From positions 1 through 41,173 of the forward strand of contig JAKSRJ010000020.1 in the NCBI GenBank assembly GCA_024403715.1: 41,173 nt of DNA, written 5' to 3'. Numbering within the stretch: the stretch's first letter is position 1; each line of letters begins with the position of its first letter. Position numbers and translations under genes: made by a program. The notes beneath the pieces are model-generated. The model saw only the letters and a program-made list of their open reading frames with translations. It did not search any database and was not told the origin of the DNA. This stretch comes from Saccharofermentans sp. (lineage in GTDB: Bacteria; Bacillota; Clostridia; Saccharofermentanales; Saccharofermentanaceae). Of this stretch, positions 18,589 through 25,485 are shown one piece after another.

Positions 18589-19862
18589 TTACGCAAATGG
18601 CAATTGCAATCGCGATATTCGCGGTTATGTACATCCTTTTATTAGCTTTACCAGAGCATCGATGGATTGTAGCTTTGGTAACAGCAGTTATCTTTATGGT
18701 ACTTAAGATTCTACCAATAGAAAATGCGCCAGGAGCTATTAACTGGAATGTAATTATGATGCTTGGTGGTACTATGGCGACTGTTGAGCTTTTTATCCAG
18801 AGTAAGATGCCAGCGCGTATGGCAGAGATGCTTTTGGTAATTACTCCAAATGTAATGTGGGCTGTAGTTGCATTGTCTTTGTTCTCCGGTATTGTATCTG
18901 CTTTTGTAGATAACGTAGCGACTGTATTGATGGTAGCTCCTATTGCTTTGGCTGTGTCTAAGAAGCTTAATACAAATCCTGTACCAGTTATCATCTCAGT
19001 AGCGGTATCTAGTAACCTTCAAGGTGCTGCTACCTTGGTAGGAGATACAACATCAATCCTTTTGGGCGCGTATGCCAATATGGGCTTTAACGATTTCTTC
19101 TGGTTCCAGGGAAGACCTGGCATTTGTATCGCGGTTGAGGCAGGCGCTCTTATGACAATTCCAGTGCTCTTGGTTATCTTCCGTAAAGAAAAGGCAAAGG
19201 TTGGCTCTAACGTTGAGACTAAGGTAGAAGACTATTTCCCAACAGTATTATTGTTTGGAACAATCGGTCTTTTGATAGTTGCATCTCAGTTCCCTAATAA
19301 GCCTGAGCTTACAAACGGATTAATCTGCGTAGGGTTAGCTGTTGTCGGTATCATTTATGAGTCTATTAAGGCTAAGAATAAGGCTCCTATTGTAGATACT
19401 CTCAAGGCTGTTGACTATAAGACATTGCTCCTTCTAGCTGGACTTTTCATGGTAATAGAGGGTATTACTGAAGCTGGTGTAATCAATAAGATTGCAGAAA
19501 TCTTTGTAAATGTTGGTGGCGATAATGTGCTATTGATGTACATCTTGATAGTTGCAGTTTCTGTTGTTATAAGCGCCTTCGTTGATAACATTCCTTATGT
19601 AGCTACTATGCTTCCAGTTGTAACTGGTATATCAGCAATTTTAGGTATCGATCCATATTTGTTTGATTTTGGTCTTCTTATAGGTGCTACATTAGGAGGT
19701 AATATCACTCCTGTTGGTGCTTCCGCAAATATTACTGGTATTGGTATTTTGCAGAAGGCTGACTACAAAGTATCAACTGGAGACTTCATGAAGATTGGTG
19801 TTCCTTTTACTTTGATTGCTGCTTTTACAGGTGCATTAGTAGTATGGCTTTGCTACGCATGA
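18585..19862 (+). CDS. ArsB/NhaD/SLC13-type ion permease
   Basis: This 425-residue polytopic protein has about ten to twelve hydrophobic segments. It carries the repeated ion-transporter signatures FSGIVSAFVDNVATVLMVAP and, in the second half, VISAFVDNIPYVATMLPV. Each half has a re-entrant-type glycine-rich segment (NLQGAATLVGDTTS; GATLGGNITPVGASAN). This is the IT superfamily of ArsB, NhaD and citrate permeases. The substrate (Na+/H+, arsenite or a dicarboxylate) cannot be read from sequence. The start overlaps the upstream stop as ATGA, so the gene belongs to the 16077-19862 operon. The hairpin at 19919-19943 probably ends that operon. Confidence 0.85.
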   Translation: MITQMAIAIAIFAVMYILLLALPEHRWIVALVTAVIFMVLKILPIENAPGAINWNVIMMLGGTMATVELFIQSKMPARMAEMLLVITPNVMWAVVALSLFSGIVSAFVDNVATVLMVAPIALAVSKKLNTNPVPVIISVAVSSNLQGAATLVGDTTSILLGAYANMGFNDFFWFQGRPGICIAVEAGALMTIPVLLVIFRKEKAKVGSNVETKVEDYFPTVLLFGTIGLLIVASQFPNKPELTNGLICVGLAVVGIIYESIKAKNKAPIVDTLKAVDYKTLLLLAGLFMVIEGITEAGVINKIAEIFVNVGGDNVLLMYILIVAVSVVISAFVDNIPYVATMLPVVTGISAILGIDPYLFDFGLLIGATLGGNITPVGASANITGIGILQKADYKVSTGDFMKIGVPFTLIAAFTGALVVWLCYA

Positions 19863-19888
19863 TATTAAATGATAATTAACAAATATTT

Positions 19889-19918
19889 TTGTTTACCTAT
19901 TAAGAATTGTGTTAAAAT
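19889..19918 (+). promoter_or_regulatory. Promoter of the SPFH gene
   Basis: TTGTTT (19889-19894) and TAAAAT (19913-19918) are 18 bases apart. A TG at 19910-19911 makes the latter an extended -10 (TGTTAAAAT). An alternative promoter just upstream is TTAACA (19876-19881) and TATTAA (19899-19904) at 17 bases. Which one is used decides whether the hairpin that follows is transcribed whole. Confidence 0.5.
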
Positions 19919-19948
19919 AATCTCGGTCAAATCGACCGAGATTTTTAT
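19919..19948 (+). terminator. Hairpin and T-run between the permease and SPFH genes
   Basis: AATCTCGGTC pairs perfectly with GACCGAGATT across the loop AAATC, and TTTTT follows. The shape is that of an intrinsic terminator for the operon ending at 19862. It also lies between the SPFH -10 and its ribosome site (GGAGG, about 9 bases before the ATG), so it could form a 5' stem-loop or attenuator on the SPFH mRNA. Confidence 0.65.
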
Positions 19949-19963
19949 CGGAGGAATTGAAAA

Positions 19964-21298
19964 ATGGGATTGATTAGAAACATTGTCGGTGCTATCGGCA
20001 GCTCTATCTCTTCTACAGTAGCAGACCAGTATGTTGAGTTTTTTACATGTGACTCTCTTGGTCAGGATGTACTCGTTAGACAGGGTGCAGCTAGAATGCA
20101 GAAGGGTAACAATAAGGGAAACGTAGACGTAATCAGTAACGGTTCTAAGATTGCTGTACCAGAGGGAACAGCACTTCTCCTTGTAGATAATGGTAAGGTT
20201 GTTGATTTCACATGCGAGGCAGGTATGTATACATGGGATTCTTCCTCTGCTCCATCTGTATTTGCTGGTCAGGGTGGTTTCATGGATAACATGAAGGCTA
20301 TCGTTGGTGAGACTTGGAACCGTATGAAGGCTGGTGGTGAGATTTCTACTCAGCAGAGAGTATACTTCGTAAACATGCTCGAGATTAGAGATCAGAAGTT
20401 CGGTACACCTACAGCTCAGGTATATCCAGATCCAGAGTACAGAAAGATTTATGTAAGACTTAATGGTGTATTCTCCTTTAAGGTTGTTGATCCAGTAACA
20501 TTCTTCAAGACACAGTGCAGTTCTGTTGTTGGCGAGTATAAGGTTGGTCAGTTCATGGGTACACCTGCATCTCCAATGCAGCCACGTCTCGAGTTCCTCG
20601 ATCGTGTAGCTGAGATGCTTAATAAGTGTGGTTCTATCGATAAGATTTCCTTCGCAGAGCTTCCATCTCACCAGGGTAAGATTCGTGAGTACATGCAGGA
20701 TGCTCTCGATCAGGAGTGGCTCCAGAACCGTGGTGTTGTTGTTAGTACAGTAGCTATCTCCGGTATCACACCTGATGATAAGTCCAGAGAGAGAATCGAG
20801 AAGATTGATGAGGCTAAGATGTATGGTGAAGACCAGAATGCTCTTGCAGCTCAGGCTATCCTTGGCCAGACAGAGGCTATGAAGCTCGCTGGTGGTAATG
20901 CTAACGGTGCAGTTAATGGCTTGATGGGCATCGGTATGATGGGCGGCATGGGTGCCGGCGGCGGAATGGGCCAGGCAGCTTTCGGTATGCTCCAGCAGAA
21001 CCAGCAGGCTCAGATGCAGCAGGCAGCTCCAATGCAGGCAGCTCCAGCTCAGGCAGCAGGATGGACATGTTCTTGTGGTCAGGCTGGTAACCAGGGCAAG
21101 TTCTGCATGAATTGTGGTCAGCCTCAGCCAGCTCCAGCTCCAGCAGGATGGACATGTTCTTGTGGTCAGGCTGGTAACCAGGGCAAGTTCTGTATGAACT
21201 GTGGTCAGCCACAGCCAGCAGCAGAGTGGACATGCTCATGCGGTCAGGCAGGAAACAAGGGTAAGTTCTGTATGAACTGCGGTAAGCCACAGGCTTAA
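19964..21298 (+). CDS. SPFH (YdjI-like) protein with three zinc ribbons
   Basis: This 444-residue protein matches the SPFH / virion-core-like family of Bacillus YdjI. It begins MGLIRNIVGAIGSSISSTVADQYVEFF, continues with the nucleating PEGTALLLVDNGKVVDF segment, and has the HQGKIREYMQDALDQEWLQ region at about 230-250. A Gly/Met and Gln/Ala-rich linker (about 310-365) leads to three zinc ribbons (about 366-444), each WTCSCGQAGN...FCMNCG (CxC...CxxC). YdjI-type proteins sit at the membrane in envelope stress systems. Two ribbons are near-identical in DNA. Codon bias suggests high expression. A YdjG-like partner lies at 35957 rather than alongside. Confidence 0.85.
   Translation: MGLIRNIVGAIGSSISSTVADQYVEFFTCDSLGQDVLVRQGAARMQKGNNKGNVDVISNGSKIAVPEGTALLLVDNGKVVDFTCEAGMYTWDSSSAPSVFAGQGGFMDNMKAIVGETWNRMKAGGEISTQQRVYFVNMLEIRDQKFGTPTAQVYPDPEYRKIYVRLNGVFSFKVVDPVTFFKTQCSSVVGEYKVGQFMGTPASPMQPRLEFLDRVAEMLNKCGSIDKISFAELPSHQGKIREYMQDALDQEWLQNRGVVVSTVAISGITPDDKSRERIEKIDEAKMYGEDQNALAAQAILGQTEAMKLAGGNANGAVNGLMGIGMMGGMGAGGGMGQAAFGMLQQNQQAQMQQAAPMQAAPAQAAGWTCSCGQAGNQGKFCMNCGQPQPAPAPAGWTCSCGQAGNQGKFCMNCGQPQPAAEWTCSCGQAGNKGKFCMNCGKPQA
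21059..21292 (+). repeat. Three tandem zinc-ribbon coding repeats
   Basis: The Trp codon of each unit lies at 21062, 21149 and 21227, giving steps of 87 and 78 bases. Units 1 and 2 differ at only a few third positions. Unit 3 has diverged more. Each encodes a CxC...CxxC zinc site separated by a Gln/Pro/Ala spacer. Confidence 0.85.
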
Positions 21299-21324
21299 TA
21301 TTGAGCTAGTTTCTAGTGAATACT

Positions 21325-21356
21325 TAGCCCCGATTCGTAAGAGTCGGGGCTTTTTA
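21325..21356 (+). terminator. Intrinsic terminator after the SPFH gene
   Basis: AGCCCCGA (21326-21333) pairs with TCGGGGCT (21344-21351) around an inner TTC-GTAA-GAG segment. A TTTTT run follows. It lies 27 bases after the stop codon and looks strong. Confidence 0.9.
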
Positions 21357-21401
21357 TAACCAAATATCAATTTTGCACATAAAAACTTGTTATTTAATAG
21401 T

Positions 21402-21430
21402 TTGATAATCAAGGTACATGCGTTTATAAT
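21402..21430 (+). promoter_or_regulatory. Promoter of the 2-oxoacid oxidoreductase operon
   Basis: TTGATA (21402-21407), a 17-base spacer and TATAAT (21425-21430) make a near-consensus housekeeping promoter. GGAGG at 21448-21452 stands 9 bases before the ferredoxin ATG. Confidence 0.8.
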
Positions 21431-21461
21431 GGCAAGGTTAGAAATATGGAGGATTATTACT

Positions 21462-21668
21462 ATGGCAAAAGTCTCATTCAATGATGATTTGTGCAAGGGT
21501 TGTGGCCTTTGTGTAAATGCTTGTCCTAAGAAGATTCTTCAGCTCGACAATTCTAGACTTAACAATAAGGGATATCATCCAGTATCTTGCACTGATATGA
21601 GTGCTTGTATCGGTTGTGCTTTCTGTGCTACTACATGTCCTGATGTTGTTATCACAGTAGAAAGATGA
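21462..21668 (+). CDS. 2-oxoacid:ferredoxin oxidoreductase delta subunit (2x4Fe-4S ferredoxin)
   Basis: This 68-residue ferredoxin-like subunit has two complete cluster motifs, CKGCGLCVNACP (about residues 11-22) and CIGCAFCATTCP (about 48-59). In the complex it passes electrons from the thiamine diphosphate site to free ferredoxin. The ATG at 21462 was chosen over an upstream in-frame start at 21387 because GGAGG precedes it and the family starts here. It is the first gene of a four-gene operon whose members are 10 bases apart or overlap. It could be called korD or the small subunit of a Vor enzyme. Confidence 0.93.
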   Translation: MAKVSFNDDLCKGCGLCVNACPKKILQLDNSRLNNKGYHPVSCTDMSACIGCAFCATTCPDVVITVER

Positions 21669-21678
21669 GGGCTTGAGG

Positions 21679-22764
21679 ATGGCAGAGAAAAGAGTATTAA
21701 TGAAGGGAAACGAAGTTATTGCTGAAGCTGCTTTAAGAGCTGGCTGCCGTAACTACTTCGGTTATCCTATTACACCTCAGACTGAGGTTATGCACTACAT
21801 GGCAAAGAAGATGGTTCAGATCGGAGGAAACTTCGTTCAGGCTGAGTCAGAGGTTGCTGCTATTAACATGGTTTATGGTGCTGCAGCTGCTGGTTTCAGA
21901 GTAATGACATCCTCTTCATCTCCAGGAATCTCCTTGAAGCAGGAAGGTATTTCTTACATCGCAGGTGCTGAGCTTCCTGCAGTTGTAGTAAATATCGTTA
22001 GAGCAGGCCCGGGTCTTGGTGGTATTTTGCCAGCACAGAGTGACTATTTCCAGGCTACTAAGGGTGGTGGACATGGTGACTATAGAAATATCGTTATCGC
22101 ACCAGCTTCTGTTCAGGAACTTTATGAGATGACAGTTGAGGCTTTCAATCTCGCTGATAAGTACAGAATGCTCGCTATGATTATGGGTGATGGTACATTA
22201 GGTCAGATGATGGAACCAGTTGCATTCCGTGATGTTGAGCCAATTGTTAATGTTGAGAAGCCTTGGGCTGCTTCTGGACGTAATGGCAGAGCAGAGCACA
22301 ATGTTGTTACATCTATCTATATCAATCCAGATGATCTTGAGGCTAAGAATAACGAGCTTAAGGCTAAGTATGATTACATCGAAGAGAACGAAGTTCGCTT
22401 CGAGGAAATCAACTGCGAGGATGCTGATATTGTATTGGTTGCTTACAGCACATGTTCTCGTATTTGTAAGAACGTTATGAAGCAGGCTGCACAGAAGGGA
22501 CTTAAGGTTGGAATGCTTCGTCCTATTACATTGTGGCCATTCCCACACAAGAAGATTAATGAGATTGCTGCTAAGAGCAATGTTAAGGCATTCCTCTCTG
22601 TTGAGTTGTCTAATGGTCAGATGGTTGAGGACGTTAAGCTTGCTGTTAATGGTCAAAAGCCAGTTCATTTCTTCGGAAGAAACGGTGGTAATCTTCCATC
22701 ACAGAAGGAGATTCTTGACAGAATCATTGAGATTAATGAGAACCCAATGGGAGGTGCATTGTAA
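21679..22764 (+). CDS. 2-oxoacid:ferredoxin oxidoreductase alpha subunit (KorA/VorB type)
   Basis: From the ATG at 21679 (GAGGG 7 bases upstream; a TTG at 21673 is less likely) this is 361 residues. It has the pyrimidine-binding domain start AALRAGCRNYFGYPITPQTEV and the conserved AESEVAAINMVYGAAAAG and SSSPGISLKQEG segments. With the next two genes it oxidatively decarboxylates a 2-oxoacid to acyl-CoA using CoA and ferredoxin. The order delta-alpha-beta-gamma fits either 2-oxoglutarate (Kor) or branched-chain (Vor) enzymes, and sequence alone does not settle which. Citrate synthase at 34512 makes 2-oxoglutarate metabolism plausible. Confidence 0.92.
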   Translation: MAEKRVLMKGNEVIAEAALRAGCRNYFGYPITPQTEVMHYMAKKMVQIGGNFVQAESEVAAINMVYGAAAAGFRVMTSSSSPGISLKQEGISYIAGAELPAVVVNIVRAGPGLGGILPAQSDYFQATKGGGHGDYRNIVIAPASVQELYEMTVEAFNLADKYRMLAMIMGDGTLGQMMEPVAFRDVEPIVNVEKPWAASGRNGRAEHNVVTSIYINPDDLEAKNNELKAKYDYIEENEVRFEEINCEDADIVLVAYSTCSRICKNVMKQAAQKGLKVGMLRPITLWPFPHKKINEIAAKSNVKAFLSVELSNGQMVEDVKLAVNGQKPVHFFGRNGGNLPSQKEILDRIIEINENPMGGAL

Positions 22765-23558
22765 TGGCTGTTGTATTTGAAGCTACTAAGGGTCTTACGG
22801 GCAAGCCTTTCCATTATTGCCCAGGATGCACACACGGTATTATTCACAGACTTATCGGTGAGGTAATGTGTGAGCTTGGAATCCTCGAGGAGACAGTTTC
22901 TGTTGCTTCTGTAGGATGTTCTTATAACAGTTATGAGTATTTTGCATGTGATGCTGTTCAGGCTGCACACGGTAGAGCTCCAGCTGTTGCTACAGGTATT
23001 AAGAGAAATATCAAGGATAAGTTTGTATTTACTTATCAGGGTGATGGAGACCTCGCATCTATCGGTGCTGCTGAGATTACTCATGCAGCTGCAAGAGGTG
23101 AGAAGATTACAGCATTCTTCGTTAACAATGCTGTTTATGGTATGACATCAGGTCAGATGGCTCCAACAACTCTTTTGGGTCAGGTAACTACAACTTCTCC
23201 ATTTGGTAGAGATGCTTCTTACCAGGGCTATCCAATCAATGTAAGTGAGCTTCTTTCTAATCTTACAGGTTCCGCTTATATTGAGCGTGTTTGCCTTACA
23301 GATTATAAGAATATTCAGGCTGCTAAGAAGGCTATAAAGCAGGCTTTCCTTGCTCAGCAGGCTAACCTTGGTTTTACAATGGTTGAGTTCTTATCAACTT
23401 GTCCTACAAACTGGGGTAAGGAGCCTTTGGAGGCAATGGATTGGCTTAAGGAGAAGATGCTTCCTCAGTATCCTTTGGGCGTATATAAGGGTGCTGACAT
23501 CGACTTCAAGAAGCTTGAGGCTGATTTTAAAGCTGCAAGAGGAGGAGAGAACGCATGA
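22764..23558 (+). CDS. 2-oxoacid:ferredoxin oxidoreductase beta subunit, TPP-binding
   Basis: The 264-residue thiamine diphosphate subunit has YCPGCTHGIIHRL near the start and the TPP/Mg2+ motif GDGDLASIGAAE...VNNAVYGMT at about 93-127. It lacks its own cluster cysteines beyond CPGC. The ATG shares one base with the preceding TAA, and GGGAGG lies 8-9 bases upstream inside the alpha gene, so translation is coupled. It pairs with the alpha subunit to form the active site. Confidence 0.94.
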   Translation: MAVVFEATKGLTGKPFHYCPGCTHGIIHRLIGEVMCELGILEETVSVASVGCSYNSYEYFACDAVQAAHGRAPAVATGIKRNIKDKFVFTYQGDGDLASIGAAEITHAAARGEKITAFFVNNAVYGMTSGQMAPTTLLGQVTTTSPFGRDASYQGYPINVSELLSNLTGSAYIERVCLTDYKNIQAAKKAIKQAFLAQQANLGFTMVEFLSTCPTNWGKEPLEAMDWLKEKMLPQYPLGVYKGADIDFKKLEADFKAARGGENA

Positions 23559-24094
23559 TCGATTTTTCTATTATTCTCGCAGGCTTCGGTGGACAGGGTA
23601 TTCTTTCTGCAGGTAAGATGGCTGCAGAGGCTGCTCTTTATGAAGGTAAGGAGGTATCCTGGTTCCCTTCATATGGTCCTGAGATGCGTGGTGGTACAGC
23701 AAACTGTTCTGTAGTTATTTCTGATGAGCCAATCGGTTCTCCAGTAGTTAACGATGCAGATGTTCTTATCTGCTTGAATCAGCCTTCTGTTGAAAAGTTT
23801 GAGTCTTATTTGAAGCCAGGTGGTATCTTGATTATCGATTCTTCATTGTTTACAGTTGAGCCAACTCGTACAGATATCAAGTTCATACCAATGGGCGCTT
23901 CTCAGATTGCAACAGACCTTGGAAATATGGCGTTTGCTACTATTTCTATGCTTGGTTGTATGTCTGAAGCAACAGGTTGCTTTTCTAAGGAATCCTTCGA
24001 GTCAGCTTTGTATCAGATTCTTCCAGAGAGAAGACATAAGTTTATCCCTGGTAATATGGAAGCTTTCTCTAAGGGTGCAGAGTTTGCAAAGTAA
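23555..24094 (+). CDS. 2-oxoacid:ferredoxin oxidoreductase gamma subunit
   Basis: The 179-residue gamma (CoA-binding) subunit begins [16 protein letters not shown], the family glycine-rich loop. [17 protein letters not shown] and [12 protein letters not shown] follow. It contributes to CoA binding and completes the four-subunit enzyme. Its ATG overlaps the beta stop as ATGA and has AGGAGG upstream. The end of this gene contains the promoter of the epimerase. Confidence 0.94.
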   Translation: MIDFSIILAGFGGQGILSAGKMAAEAALYEGKEVSWFPSYGPEMRGGTANCSVVISDEPIGSPVVNDADVLICLNQPSVEKFESYLKPGGILIIDSSLFTVEPTRTDIKFIPMGASQIATDLGNMAFATISMLGCMSEATGCFSKESFESALYQILPERRHKFIPGNMEAFSKGAEFAK

Positions 24095-24113
24095 TCCCTT
24101 CGGGTGTTAAAAT
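24084..24113 (+). promoter_or_regulatory. Promoter of the epimerase, positioned for a leaderless mRNA
   Basis: TTGCAA (24084-24089), an 18-base spacer and TAAAAT (24108-24113) preceded by TGT make an extended -10 promoter (TGTTAAAAT). The ATG at 24120 is 7 bases after the -10, where transcription should begin. No ribosome site is visible. Confidence 0.6.
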
Positions 24114-24119
24114 TATTTT

Positions 24120-25358
24120 ATGGCTATCACACCTGAGATCAAAGTTCATCTAGTACACGACTTAATCCCGTTCTGGCTTTCTTTGAAAGACGAAGAGAAC
24201 GGGGGCTATTATGGCTATGTCGATTCTAAGAGTAAGATTGATCGTAAGGCTGATAAAGGCTGCGTACTTAATAGCCGAATAATGTGGGCTATGAGTAGCT
24301 GCTATAAGCTCTGTATTGATGGTGCTTTAAGCGAGACTAAGCTTCAAGATGTAGGATATTCTTCCTTAGATATCTTAGAAGCAGCACGATGCGCTTATGA
24401 GTACTTCAGAGATCATTTTGTAGATATGGAATACGGCGGTATATTCTGGTCTGTCACTTATGACGGCCAGCCCGCCGATACTACAAAGCATACGTATAAT
24501 CATGCGTTTGCTATTTACGCCCTCTGTGCTTACTACGAAGTATCGGGCGATAAAGAAGCGTTTAAGCTCGCTTATTATCTTAAGAATTGCATCGAGAATA
24601 CTATGGCCGATGAATATGGCTATGTAGACTCTTTTGCTAGAGATTTCACTCCTGACAAGAACCCATTACTTTCTGAAAATGGCGTTACAGCTTATCGCTC
24701 CATGAATACGCATATTAATGTTATGGAAGCGTATTCTGAACTTTACAGAATTAATAAAGAGACCAAGGATCAGTTCATTAAGAGGAAGATCTATAAGGCT
24801 CTTGATATTCACGCTACACGAATCTATAACCCAGCGAAGGGAAGACAGGAAGTATTCTTTGATAGAGAGTACAACAGTCTTATTGACCTTTATTCTCCAG
24901 GACATGATATCGAAGTTGCATGGATGCTCGATAAGATTTGTGATAATGTCGATGATCCTGATTTAACTGCTCGAGAGTATCCTATTTCTCGTACAATTGA
25001 GAGTAGTGTGTTGAACTATGCTTTTGATGGAGCTTCTTTGGTTCTTGAATTTGAGAATGGAGTTGCTAGTGAATATCGACACTGGTGGGGCCAGGCTGAA
25101 GCTGTAGTTGGTTTTATCAATGCGTATATGCATACCGGTGATAAAAGATATAAGCAGGCTGCAAGAGCAGAATGGGAGTTTATCAAGAAATACGTAATCG
25201 AGAAGCAACGTCCTGCTGAATGGACTTATGAGGTTACTGCTGATGGTACACCTAATCTTGATAAGGCTTTGGTATCTCCATGGAAGTGTCCATTCCACAA
25301 TATTAGAATGTGTATCGAAATTATTCGTCGTCAGGAGCGCTTTGACGACTTGTTCTGA
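24120..25358 (+). CDS. AGE-family epimerase, probably cellobiose 2-epimerase
   Basis: The 412-residue (alpha/alpha)6-barrel protein has the AGE/CE hallmarks: LIPFWLSLKDEENGGYYGYVD at the start, KHTYNHAFAIYALCAYY, RSMNTHINVMEAYSELYR, PGHDIEVAWML and RHWWGQAEAVVGF. The last fits cellobiose 2-epimerases better than N-acylglucosamine epimerases. These convert cellobiose to glucosyl-mannose for phosphorolysis; no matching phosphorylase is in the window, so the substrate is uncertain. The start agrees with the family but has no Shine-Dalgarno. It stands 25 bases after the oxidoreductase operon and has its own promoter. Confidence 0.85.
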   Translation: MAITPEIKVHLVHDLIPFWLSLKDEENGGYYGYVDSKSKIDRKADKGCVLNSRIMWAMSSCYKLCIDGALSETKLQDVGYSSLDILEAARCAYEYFRDHFVDMEYGGIFWSVTYDGQPADTTKHTYNHAFAIYALCAYYEVSGDKEAFKLAYYLKNCIENTMADEYGYVDSFARDFTPDKNPLLSENGVTAYRSMNTHINVMEAYSELYRINKETKDQFIKRKIYKALDIHATRIYNPAKGRQEVFFDREYNSLIDLYSPGHDIEVAWMLDKICDNVDDPDLTAREYPISRTIESSVLNYAFDGASLVLEFENGVASEYRHWWGQAEAVVGFINAYMHTGDKRYKQAARAEWEFIKKYVIEKQRPAEWTYEVTADGTPNLDKALVSPWKCPFHNIRMCIEIIRRQERFDDLF

Positions 25359-25426
25359 GGTTTGTTAACCTTTTGTAAAATTGCACAAATTGGCGCATTT
25401 ATTTCTAAAGTTTTTTGTATTTATAG

Positions 25427-25455
25427 TTGGTATTTACTTGCCGTTATATTATAAT
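25427..25455 (+). promoter_or_regulatory. Promoter of the glycogen operon
   Basis: TTGGTA (25427-25432), a 17-base spacer and TATAAT (25450-25455) precede a GGGAGGTG ribosome site (25473-25480) in front of the glgB ATG. I see no inverted repeat that would serve as an obvious operator. Confidence 0.7.
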
Positions 25456-25485
25456 TATTGAGTATAAGTAACGGGAGGTGAACGT

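Noticed and set aside
19865..20671. 268-codon open frame on the minus strand, opposite the SPFH gene
   Set aside because: It is fully antisense to a gene with clear family matches, strong codon bias and its own ribosome site. The minus frame is Cys/Leu/Ser-rich with no recognisable motif.
24095..24104. CCCTTCGGG as a terminator of the oxidoreductase operon
   Set aside because: It is only a two- to three-base stem on a UUCG-like loop with no clean T-run, and it overlaps the epimerase promoter.
25358..25375. AGGTT-TGTT-AACCT hairpin with TTTTG after the epimerase
   Set aside because: The stem is five AT-rich base pairs and overlaps the stop codon, too weak to call as a terminator.
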